In this document: piece after piece, positions 1 through 4,136 of the stretch | How the letters are laid out: each line of letters begins with the position of its first letter | How positions within the stretch are numbered: position 1 is the stretch's first letter | Assembly (NCBI GenBank): GCA_023264475.1 | Contig: JAHFMA010000039.1 | Location: 1-5,165, forward strand | Source of the DNA: Candidatus Parcubacteria bacterium | Lineage (GTDB): Bacteria > Patescibacteriota > Minisyncoccia > Phycocordibacterales > PALSA-1337 | DNA length: 5,165 nt | Direction: 5' to 3' | The notes under the pieces: generated by a model | What the model saw: the letters and a program-made list of their open reading frames with translations, nothing else | Told to the model about the DNA's origin: nothing | Databases searched by the model: none | Program-made: the position numbers and the translations under genes

Positions 1-221
1 CCCGCGAAGCGGTCGTCTCCGCCGGTAAAGCCTCGACCTCATACATCCAGCGCCGCCTCGGCATCGGCTACTCGCGCGCAGCCAAGCTCATGGATATGCT
101 AGAACAGCGCGGCGTGATCGGTCCTGCCAATGGCTCCAAGCCTCGCGAGGTCATCGGGCTGGGCCAAGGGATAGAGCAGACAGCCCCTGCTGACACCAGC
201 GTCCCTGAAGAGATCGTATGA
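1..221 (+). CDS. ftsK: DNA translocase FtsK, C-terminal gamma domain (5' truncated by window edge)
   Basis: Only the last 72 codons are visible (frame begins at base 3, TGA stop at 219-221). The peptide begins [20 protein letters not shown] and continues through [20 protein letters not shown] and a GSKPREV segment. This is the winged-helix gamma domain that ends FtsK/SpoIIIE translocases. In the family, this domain reads oriented DNA motifs (KOPS) and contacts XerD, while the upstream RecA-like motor, outside this window, pumps DNA through the division septum. After the winged helix comes a short polar tail of about 20 residues. The stop overlaps the start of the next gene by 4 bases (ATGA), so the two are probably translationally coupled. 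The family call is firm. Nothing can be said about the motor or the membrane part. Confidence 0.93.
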   Translation, partial: REAVVSAGKASTSYIQRRLGIGYSRAAKLMDMLEQRGVIGPANGSKPREVIGLGQGIEQTAPADTSVPEEIV

Positions 222-628
222 TGACCCGCTCGGCCTATCTCCGGATATTCCGCTTCGCCGCAGCAGGCTTGATCATCCTCGCGATCGTCGGTTATGCCAT
301 ATCACGCTCCCTCCCCTACGCCCGCGGGCCGCGCATCGAGATCTTCACCCCGGCTGACGGCAGCACGATATCCTCGGCGACCATGGAATTGATCGGCCGC
401 GCCGAGCGCATCAAGGCGCTCACAGTGAACGGCGCCGCAGCCTCGGTGGACGAGGCTGGCGGGTTCAAAGCCACGCTCGTAGCCTTCCCAGGCACGAATG
501 TGATCACTGTGAGCGCGACCGACCAGTTCGGCCGCTCTATAGAAAAGAGATTGACCGTGCGAGGCGCGGCCGATCTGCCTACACAGCAAAAACCGTCTGT
601 TACGACGGCTTCGACTACGGCTCAATAG
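218..628 (+). CDS. Membrane-anchored Ig-like/beta-sandwich protein of unknown function
   Basis: This 136-residue protein starts at the ATG overlapping the ftsK stop; a second ATG directly follows at 221, and a weak GAAGAG lies upstream. Residues 1-12 are basic (R4, R9, R12) and residues 13-28 are a hydrophobic segment, giving a signal anchor or uncleaved signal peptide with the rest outside the membrane. Residues 37-116 resemble one bacterial Ig-like beta-sandwich repeat: an opening [11 protein letters not shown], then TVNG at 69-72, GGF at 81-83, PGTN at 91-94 and ATDQFGR at 100-106. This pattern is typical of the Glucodextranase_B-like domains often seen in small Patescibacteria surface proteins (family assignment from memory, not searched). 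The tail 117-136 is Thr/Ser/Pro/Gln-rich and probably disordered. Overlap with ftsK suggests co-expression, perhaps a cell-envelope or division role, but the sequence does not show function. It ends 13 bases from the convergent efp gene. Confidence 0.82.
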   Translation: MMTRSAYLRIFRFAAAGLIILAIVGYAISRSLPYARGPRIEIFTPADGSTISSATMELIGRAERIKALTVNGAAASVDEAGGFKATLVAFPGTNVITVSATDQFGRSIEKRLTVRGAADLPTQQKPSVTTASTTAQ

Positions 629-641
629 CCTAGAGAGGGCT

Positions 642-1214
642 CTACTTGCCGACGCGAGCTTGGTAGTCTCCGGTCTCGGTATTGATCCTAATGATCTCGC
701 CTTCGTTGACGAAGAGCGGGACGTTGATGGTAGCGCCGGTCTCGAGAGTGACGACCTTGGAACCGCCGGTGGCGGTGTCGCCTTTCATGTTGGGAGGAGC
801 TTCGGTGACTCGGAGCTCGGCCGTGACCGGGTAGCGGAAGCCCATGGGCTGGTCGCGGAAGGTGAACTGGCCGAGCACGGTGTTGGGCTTGAGGAAGCGG
901 CCTTGGGGTCCGACCAATTCTTCGGTCATCTTGAAGCGCTTGGCTGAGTCCTCGGCTTCGCAGAACCACCATTCGCCGCGGTTGGTATAGAGATATTTGA
1001 CCTGGCGCTCATCGATCTCGGCCTCCTCCACCTTCTCGGAGACATGGAAGGAATACTCCATAACCTTGCCGGTCATGAGGTTCTTGAGCTTGGTGGCATT
1101 GACCGGCTTGCGCTGTTGTTTGCGGAAGACGTGCGCGGAGATGACCTCGTACGGAGTGCCGTCCATGACGATGTATTTCTTCTCTGTGACTTCGTTGTAT
1201 TCGAGGAGGGCCAT
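642..1214 (-). CDS. efp: Translation elongation factor P with non-canonical tip loop
   Basis: This is full-length EF-P at 190 residues, close to the usual 185-190. EF-P enters the ribosomal E site next to peptidyl-tRNA and relieves stalling at polyproline stretches. The N-terminal KOW-like domain spans about 1-65, the first OB domain about 66-128 and the C-terminal OB domain about 130-188. The family hallmark in the last domain is clear: GDTATGG near 145-151, then TLETG and VPLFVNEGE. The loop that normally reads PGKG, whose lysine (K34 in E. coli) or arginine is modified, reads RKQQRKP at residues 31-37 and is one residue longer by alignment. The modification target is therefore unclear: K32, R35 and K36 are all near the tip. 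No efp-modifying gene (epmA/B, earP, ymfI) is visible. The start ATG has no Shine-Dalgarno at normal distance; AGGA lies 15 bases upstream. It is preceded by a promoter and terminator-containing leader at 1250-1356 and is convergent with the 218-628 gene. Confidence 0.96.
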   Translation of the reverse strand: MALLEYNEVTEKKYIVMDGTPYEVISAHVFRKQQRKPVNATKLKNLMTGKVMEYSFHVSEKVEEAEIDERQVKYLYTNRGEWWFCEAEDSAKRFKMTEELVGPQGRFLKPNTVLGQFTFRDQPMGFRYPVTAELRVTEAPPNMKGDTATGGSKVVTLETGATINVPLFVNEGEIIRINTETGDYQARVGK

Positions 1215-1249
1215 GGGTTAAGAATCTTATCCTAGCCGAAGATGGCCGG

Positions 1250-1281
1250 AAAAGCAAAACCCCGCCGAAGCGGGGTTTTGC
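1250..1281 (-). terminator. Intrinsic terminator with UUCG tetraloop upstream of efp
   Basis: Bases 1254-1265 and 1270-1281 form a perfect 12-bp stem. Read on the minus strand, the loop is TTCG closed by a C-G pair, the extra-stable C(UUCG)G tetraloop. The 3' arm ends GGGGTTTTGC and is followed by TTTT at 1253-1250. The loop favours minus-strand function. It lies 36 bases before the efp start codon, inside the predicted leader from the promoter at 1329-1356, so it either ends a separate small RNA or acts as an attenuator of efp. The U-tract is interrupted (TTTTGCTTTT), so efficiency is uncertain. Confidence 0.75.
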
Positions 1282-1322
1282 GCGGATGTAACTGAGTGAT
1301 CAGTTCCTTCCTTACCAGTTGT
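1250..1322 (-). ncRNA. Candidate ~73-nt small RNA or attenuated efp leader
   Basis: This transcript is predicted from the promoter at 1329-1356, with its first base about 1322 and its end at the UUCG terminator around 1250. From the 5' end, the RNA has a probably unpaired arm containing AACTGGTAAGGAAGGA (1320-1305), a small hairpin AACTGA-TCAC-TCAGTT (1305-1290, 6 bp), a linker ACATCC and the terminator hairpin. The 5' arm is perfectly complementary over 16 bases to the large loop of the tRNA-like RNA at 1375-1453. It contains no ATG-initiated reading frame. It could be a free regulatory RNA, or the leader of efp with the terminator as attenuator. Existence is inferred from promoter plus terminator, and no family is recognised. 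Confidence 0.45.
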
Positions 1323-1426
1323 ACGACAATTATATCCTCTGACCATACTAAGTCAAGTCAGATAACCGCTTCACCCTGTGGACCTTACGGGAGTCGAACC
1401 CGCACACCCTAACTGGTAAGGAAGGA
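1305..1426. repeat. 16-bp perfect inverted repeat linking tRNA-like loop and efp leader
   Basis: TCCTTCCTTACCAGTT at 1305-1320 is the exact reverse complement of 1411-1426, with 90 bases between the arms. The right arm is the complete 12-nt loop plus four stem bases of the P3 arm of the tRNA-like RNA. The left arm is the predicted 5' end of the efp-leader transcript. Both RNAs are read from the minus strand, so the arms could pair as two RNAs or within one read-through transcript. Confidence 0.85.
1329..1356 (-). promoter_or_regulatory. Near-consensus sigma70-type promoter facing efp
   Basis: On the minus strand, TTGACT (1356-1351) is followed after 16 bases by a perfect TATAAT (1334-1329). 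The start of transcription should fall near 1322-1324. It reads toward the terminator at 1250-1281 and efp. It lies 18 bases past the 3' end of the tRNA-like RNA stem, so it serves the next unit, not that RNA. Confidence 0.72.
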
Positions 1427-1453
1427 TGCTGAACCGCTCAGAAGGCCCACAGG
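1375..1453 (-). ncRNA. tRNA-like cloverleaf RNA (atypical or degenerate tRNA, no assignable anticodon)
   Basis: Read on the minus strand, the region folds as a cloverleaf. P1 pairs 1442-1453 with 1375-1386 in 12 bp with one G-U. P2, D-arm-like, is CTGA-GCGGT-TCAG at 1429-1441 and contains the usual GG. P3 at 1405-1428 has a 6-bp stem with a 12-nt loop TCCTTACCAGTT. P4 at 1387-1403 is GCGGG-TTCGACT-CCCGT, a textbook T-arm. Only one base (1404) is unpaired at the junction, so the usual 8-9 linker is lost if P1 is fully formed. A 7-bp acceptor GTGGGCC/GGTCCAC with discriminator A would give a 74-nt tRNA at 1377-1450, but then two A residues bulge after the T-stem. No 7-nt anticodon loop on a 5-bp stem can be drawn: TAC (Val), ACC and CAG readings all break the stem or the U33/R37 rules. 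CCA is not encoded. A standard tRNA search may still report this as a tRNA or pseudo-tRNA. It lies directly after the recA hairpin and may be cut from that transcript. Confidence 0.6.
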
Positions 1454-1488
1454 CAAAAGCGGTCATCCGCGCGGATGACCGCTTTTGC
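1453..1488 (-). terminator. 36-bp perfect palindrome, likely recA terminator
   Basis: Bases 1453-1470 and 1471-1488 are perfect reverse complements, giving a hairpin of about 16 bp with a GCGC turn. On the minus strand the 3' arm ends in CGCTTTTGCC, a short T-run within the stem, with no long T-tract after it. It begins 21 bases after the recA stop and abuts the 5' end of the tRNA-like RNA. It may end the rpsF-ssb-rpsR-recA transcript. With its weak U-tract it could equally protect or delimit a 3' end, or serve as a processing site for the downstream RNA. Confidence 0.65.
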
Positions 1489-1509
1489 TGATTATGAGGT
1501 TTTGCGATC

Positions 1510-2580
1510 CTACAGCACTTCGTTGAGCTTAGCTCTGATCTGCTTCAGGAGCTCGTCGCTCACCTTGGGATTCTCCTTGAGGAACTGGCGCGTGGCGTCA
1601 TAGCCGCGGCCGATAGACTCGCCATTGTATTTGTACGAGGTGCCGGAATGGTCTAGAAGGCCATACTTCTCGCCGAGAGCGATGATCTCCCCTTCATGGC
1701 TGATGCCTTCGTTGTACATGAGGTCGAATTCGGTCTGGCGGAAAGGCGCGGCGACCTTGTTCTTGACGACCTTGACGCGGACGCGTCCGCCCATGATCTC
1801 CTCCCCTTTCTTGATCTGAGCGATGCGGCGGATATCGAGGCGCACGGACGAATAGAACTTGAGAGCCTTGCCGCCCGGCGTGGTCTCTGGATTGCCGAAC
1901 ATCACGCCGATCTGCATGCGGATCTGGTTAATGAAGATGACGACGGTCTTGGACTTGGCCACGAAAGCGGTCATCTTGCGCAGGGCTTTGGACATGAGGC
2001 GCGCCTGCGTGCCGACCTGCAGCCTAGAGATGTCCTCTTCGATCTCCACCTGAGGCGTCAGCGCGGCCACGGAGTCGATGACGATCACGTCCATCTTGCC
2101 GGTGCGCACCAGGCTATCGACAATCTCGAGCGCCTGTTCCCCGCTATCCGGCTGGGAGATGAGCAGGTCGTTGATCTGGACGCCGAGCTTGCGGGCATAA
2201 TCCGGGTCCATAGCGTGCTCAGCATCGATATAAGCGCACATGCCGCCTTTCTTCTGAGCCTCAGCGATGACATGGAGAGCGAGCGTGGTCTTGCCGGACG
2301 ATTCCGGGCCGAAGATCTCGGCAATGCGGCCGCGCGGCACGCCGCCGATGCCGAGGGCCCAGTCGAGCCCGATCGAACCTGATGAGATGGCGTCGACGTT
2401 GACCTTGGGCTTGTCGCCAAGGCGCATGATGGATTCCTCGCCGAATTTGACGCGGATGGCGTCGAGCGCGCTCTTGACCCCTTCGATGGAATGGCCTTCT
2501 TTGGAATACTCCACGGCCGCGTGGACACCCTCCGCAGCCTCTTCATGCTTGGCGGCGGCTTTTGTTCTCTTTATGGGCAT
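1510..2580 (-). CDS. recA: Recombinase RecA with N-terminal extension and divergent L1 loop
   Basis: This 356-residue RecA forms ATP-dependent filaments on single-stranded DNA, drives strand exchange and normally triggers LexA cleavage. Visible motifs are Walker A GPESSGKT at 91-98, the catalytic-glutamate segment DAEHAMD at 119-125 (E121), Walker B VIVIDS at 165-170, and loop L2 [20 protein letters not shown] at 218-237, almost identical to the classical form. Loop L1 differs: where E. coli reads GEIGDSHMGLAAR, this protein reads [13 protein letters not shown] (182-194). Compared with E. coli, Walker A sits about 25 residues later, so residues 1-30 are an N-terminal extension. The acidic C-terminal tail is absent. 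The chosen ATG lacks a Shine-Dalgarno and lies in a small hairpin only 12 bases after rpsR. A GTG at 2514 (codon 23), with GGAGGG 13 bases before it, is an alternative start. No recognisable LexA box was seen. It is last in the cluster with rpsF, ssb and rpsR, and a palindrome follows. Confidence 0.98.
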   Translation of the reverse strand: MPIKRTKAAAKHEEAAEGVHAAVEYSKEGHSIEGVKSALDAIRVKFGEESIMRLGDKPKVNVDAISSGSIGLDWALGIGGVPRGRIAEIFGPESSGKTTLALHVIAEAQKKGGMCAYIDAEHAMDPDYARKLGVQINDLLISQPDSGEQALEIVDSLVRTGKMDVIVIDSVAALTPQVEIEEDISRLQVGTQARLMSKALRKMTAFVAKSKTVVIFINQIRMQIGVMFGNPETTPGGKALKFYSSVRLDIRRIAQIKKGEEIMGGRVRVKVVKNKVAAPFRQTEFDLMYNEGISHEGEIIALGEKYGLLDHSGTSYKYNGESIGRGYDATRQFLKENPKVSDELLKQIRAKLNEVL

Positions 2581-2592
2581 ATCTGGGATATG
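2578..2592 (-). promoter_or_regulatory. Hairpin enclosing the recA start codon
   Basis: Minus-strand CATATC-CCA-GATATG is a perfect 6-bp stem with a 3-nt loop, and its last three bases are the recA ATG. It occupies the whole gap between the rpsR stop and recA. No Shine-Dalgarno is present. The stem is short and AU-rich, so it would be only marginally stable. Ribosomes finishing rpsR could open it, giving translational coupling. Confidence 0.45.
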
Positions 2593-2796
2593 TTATTTGG
2601 CTACGTAAGGCAAGAGGGCCATGAACCTGGCGCGCTTGACGGCGGTCGCGAGCTGGCGCTGATACTTGGCGGTGATGCCAGAGCGCTTGCGGCTGATCAT
2701 GCGTCCGTGCGGGTTGATGAACTTGCGGAGGATCTCCGTGTCCTTGTAGTCGACATGCTTGATATTATGCTGATTGAAGTAGCACTGCTTTTTCAT
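2593..2796 (-). CDS. rpsR: 30S ribosomal protein S18 (bS18)
   Basis: The protein is 67 residues, slightly shorter than E. coli S18 (75). The conserved core is complete: an N-terminal CYF (5-7), HVDYKDTEILRKFI (14-27), then GRMISRKRSGITAKYQRQL and AVKRARFMALLPY. S18 binds S6 as a pair and joins the 30S platform beside the mRNA exit region. The single Cys (C5) remains, but no CXXC zinc pattern is present. The gene follows ssb by 29 bases and precedes recA by 12, so it belongs to the minus-strand rpsF cluster. The bases before its ATG (CAACCATC) contain no Shine-Dalgarno. In many bacteria rplI (L9) follows rpsR; here recA does. Confidence 0.97.
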   Translation of the reverse strand: MKKQCYFNQHNIKHVDYKDTEILRKFINPHGRMISRKRSGITAKYQRQLATAVKRARFMALLPYVAK

Positions 2797-2825
2797 GATG
2801 GTTGATTAGTTGAGTATGCGATCGA

Positions 2826-3281
2826 TTAGAATGGTATATCGTCAGGGTTGATCTCTTCCTGCGGGTATTCGATGGCTTCCCCGCCGGCGGCTTCGGCCTT
2901 GGGAGCTTCGCCTTTGCCGGCGGAAGCTGCTGCCGGTGCGGCACCGGTTGAGCCGGCGCGCGTGCCGAACTGCACGTTGTCAGCGATGACTTCGGTGCGA
3001 TACTTCTTGGAGCCATCTGGTGCATCCCAGGAGCGGGTCTGCATGCGGCCTTCGACGAAGGCCTGTGCTCCCTTCTTGAGATATTGGCCGCAGAGCTCGC
3101 CGAGACGAGCGAAGGCCACGATGTTGTGGTAGTCGACGTTCTCCTGGCGGACGCCGTCCTTGTCCTTGTAGACGCGGTTGGTGGCCAAGCTGAAGCTGGC
3201 GACCTTGGTCCCGGAAGGCAGAGCCTTGATCTCCGGATCGCGGGTCAAGTTGCCGATGATGAATGCTTTGTTGAGATACAT
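2826..3281 (-). CDS. ssb: Single-stranded DNA-binding protein
   Basis: The 151-residue SSB coats single-stranded DNA in replication, recombination and repair. The OB fold spans about 1-107, opening MYLNKAFIIGNLTRDPE and continuing through NVDYHNIVAFARLGE (48-62), GAQAFVEGRMQTRSW (71-85) and ADNVQFG (100-106). Residues 108-140 are an Ala/Gly/Pro-rich flexible linker. The protein ends in the conserved acidic tip, here PDDIPF (146-151), which binds partner proteins such as RecO, PriA or exonuclease I in other bacteria. One OB fold implies a homotetramer. It sits between rpsF and rpsR, the common bacterial order, 41 bases after rpsF. No Shine-Dalgarno precedes the ATG (CCCTATCTCATCTAAT), so translation may depend on coupling or on an unstructured leader. 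The 41-base gap holds a short palindrome CACTAGTG with no clear role. Confidence 0.98.
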   Translation of the reverse strand: MYLNKAFIIGNLTRDPEIKALPSGTKVASFSLATNRVYKDKDGVRQENVDYHNIVAFARLGELCGQYLKKGAQAFVEGRMQTRSWDAPDGSKKYRTEVIADNVQFGTRAGSTGAAPAAASAGKGEAPKAEAAGGEAIEYPQEEINPDDIPF

Positions 3282-3322
3282 ATTAGATGAGATAGGGCCT
3301 TTATAGCACTAGTGTACTAAGG

Positions 3323-3838
3323 TTAAGCCTCTTTGACCATCTCGTCTATGCTCTTGTCCATCTCTTCGACGGTGGCAGGAGCGGCGGCCGGAGCGGCCTC
3401 AGCCACGATGGCCTGGCCCTCTACCGGAGAGAACGTCTTGCGGGAAGAATATGCCGGGGCGGCAACGACGGCCGGGGCATGCTTGCCGAGATAGGTGCTC
3501 TCCTTGACGGTCGTGATGAGCAGCATGCGGAGCACGCTGTCCATAGCCTCGACAGTCTTCTTGACGGCCTCGACCTTGTCCGAGGCAAGCTCGAACTTGA
3601 TCCAGCCGAAATGCGCCTCGTCGTGCTTGTCGTACGATCCGGCGACGGTCTTCTTGCGTATGGTATATGCGAGACGCTCATGCCTAGGAGCCTCTTCGCC
3701 GATGACTTCGGCGCCGGCGCCTACGATGGCTCCGCGGACTCGGTCGGCCTCGCCCTGGACGGCCTCCTCGGGCACGCCAGCGATCAAGTAGCCGATCTCA
3801 TAAACATTAACGCGATCTTCTCGAGTTGTATCGTTCAT
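3323..3838 (-). CDS. rpsF: 30S ribosomal protein S6 (bS6) with C-terminal extension
   Basis: The protein is 171 residues, against about 95-135 in well-studied bacteria. The S6 ferredoxin-like core covers about 12-117: VYEIGYLIAG (12-21), PRHERLAYTIRKK (51-63), FGWIKFELAS (77-86) and VLRMLLITT (102-110). S6 pairs with S18 on the 30S platform. Residues 118-171 are an Ala/Pro/Val-rich, likely flexible tail ending with a charged helix (VEEMDKSIDEMVKEA). Similar tails are common in Patescibacteria S6 (recollection, not searched). The ATG at 3838 is chosen because it gives the usual short lead-in to VYEIGY; an AAGGGG lies 17 bases upstream, too far for normal initiation. It is the first gene of the cluster and has a structured leader at 3839-3911, which could serve S6:S18 feedback. 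Confidence 0.96.
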   Translation of the reverse strand: MNDTTREDRVNVYEIGYLIAGVPEEAVQGEADRVRGAIVGAGAEVIGEEAPRHERLAYTIRKKTVAGSYDKHDEAHFGWIKFELASDKVEAVKKTVEAMDSVLRMLLITTVKESTYLGKHAPAVVAAPAYSSRKTFSPVEGQAIVAEAAPAAAPATVEEMDKSIDEMVKEA

Positions 3839-3911
3839 ATTTGTGCAGTCAGTTGCCCCTTGAATGTCCTCGGGGACCCGTCTGGCCTTGTTTTAGGGCC
3901 GCGCGGGACTT
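3839..3911 (-). promoter_or_regulatory. Structured rpsF leader, candidate S6:S18 feedback element
   Basis: Read on the minus strand, the leader can form a two-part stem, CCCG (3907-3904) with CGGG (3880-3877) enclosing GGCC (3900-3897) with GGCC (3887-3884). It can also form GTCC-CCGA-GGAC (3877-3866), a 4-bp stem with CCG in the loop. The CCCC of that loop can instead pair with GGGG at 3859-3856, so the two folds exclude each other. In several bacteria the S6:S18 pair represses its operon by binding an rpsF leader element with a key CCG. The match here is by position and the CCG only, and the full consensus was not verified. Confidence 0.35.
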
Positions 3912-3917
3912 ACTGCG

Positions 3918-3933
3918 ATATTATTTGCTAATA
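3918..3933 (-). promoter_or_regulatory. AT-rich candidate -10 region for rpsF
   Basis: The minus strand shows TATTAGCAAATAATAT in an otherwise GC-rich gap. It offers TAATAT (3923-3918) and AATAAT (3925-3920) as -10 candidates, with a start near 3911. No good -35 hexamer lies 16-18 bases upstream. The best TTG-type hexamer, TTGTCG at 3954-3949, is only 15 bases from TATTAG. This is a weak call, based mainly on location ahead of a four-gene cluster. Confidence 0.25.
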
Positions 3934-4066
3934 CGTTCGAGAGTACCACGACAACGCGACATGCGCAAGAAGGCCTGCAAAGAGGCCCCATCAAGGTATC
4001 AGACCGAGATAAAATCCGTATCAAAATGGGATAAAAACGGAATGAATTTCCTCATGCGCTCCCCTA

Positions 4067-4095
4067 TTGACCGCTATTTGCGCTAAGGGTAATCT
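4067..4095 (+). promoter_or_regulatory. Sigma70-type promoter for the membrane-protein gene
   Basis: TTGACC (4067-4072) and TAATCT (4090-4095) are separated by the ideal 17 bases, placing the transcript start near 4102 and leaving a 35-base leader. A strong Shine-Dalgarno and start codon follow, which supports the call. Confidence 0.65.
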
Positions 4096-4127
4096 CATAT
4101 GGAACCGAACATTCGAACTTCAAACAT

Positions 4128-4132
4128 GGAGG
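4128..4132 (+). promoter_or_regulatory. Strong Shine-Dalgarno GGAGG that fixes the start at 4137
   Basis: GGAGG lies 4 bases before the ATG at 4137. An ATG at 4126 just upstream opens only a four-codon frame (ATG GAG GAA GCA TGA) whose stop overlaps the 4137 start, so 4137 is the real start. No other gene with a visible start in the window has a motif this strong. Confidence 0.8.
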
Positions 4133-4136
4133 AAGC

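Larger units (their letters stand above)
3839..4136. other. Divergent intergenic region between rpsF and the 4137-4511 gene
   Basis: This 298-base stretch has no convincing protein gene. From the left it holds the rpsF leader, an AT-rich candidate -10 for rpsF, a stretch at 3961-4060 with two imperfect GATAAAA repeats (around 4008 and 4030) and no assigned role, then the plus-strand promoter and Shine-Dalgarno of the next gene. Confidence 0.7.

Noticed and set aside
626..644. Bidirectional terminator between the convergent 218-628 gene and efp
   Set aside because: The only hairpin (TAGAG-AGGG-CTCTA, 631-644) has 5 bp, overlaps the efp stop codon and has no T-tract on either strand.
1305..1426. 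The 16-bp inverted repeat as terminal repeats of a miniature transposon
   Set aside because: No flanking target-site duplication is seen, and the right arm is an integral part of a paired cloverleaf whose other half lies inside the supposed element.
1305..1426. tRNA attachment-site duplication marking an integrated element
   Set aside because: The two copies are inverted and only about 90 bases apart with no integrase gene, whereas att duplications are direct repeats flanking an element.
1377..1450. An ordinary tRNA-Val (TAC), tRNA-Gly (ACC) or tRNA-Leu (CAG)
   Set aside because: Each anticodon placement leaves several mismatches in the anticodon stem or breaks the U33 and purine-37 rules, Leu would need a long variable arm, and two bases bulge between T-stem and a 7-bp acceptor.
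1300..1500. T-box riboswitch upstream of efp
   Set aside because: There is no T-box UGGN antiterminator bulge or specifier stem, and efp is not a typical T-box target.
1696..2382. Long open frame (228 codons) on the plus strand inside recA
   Set aside because: It is antisense to a fully convincing RecA, its composition mirrors the codon bias of recA, and it has no start signals or recognisable domain.
3299..3322. Internal ssb promoter (minus-strand TATAAA near 3305-3300)
   Set aside because: No -35-like hexamer lies at a suitable distance, and the short gap favours co-transcription with rpsF.
3961..4086. Small plus-strand ORF of 41 codons (start MRKKACKEAP)
   Set aside because: It has no Shine-Dalgarno and no recognisable features, and its end overlaps the -35 element of the next promoter. 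It also sits in the likely upstream region of rpsF.
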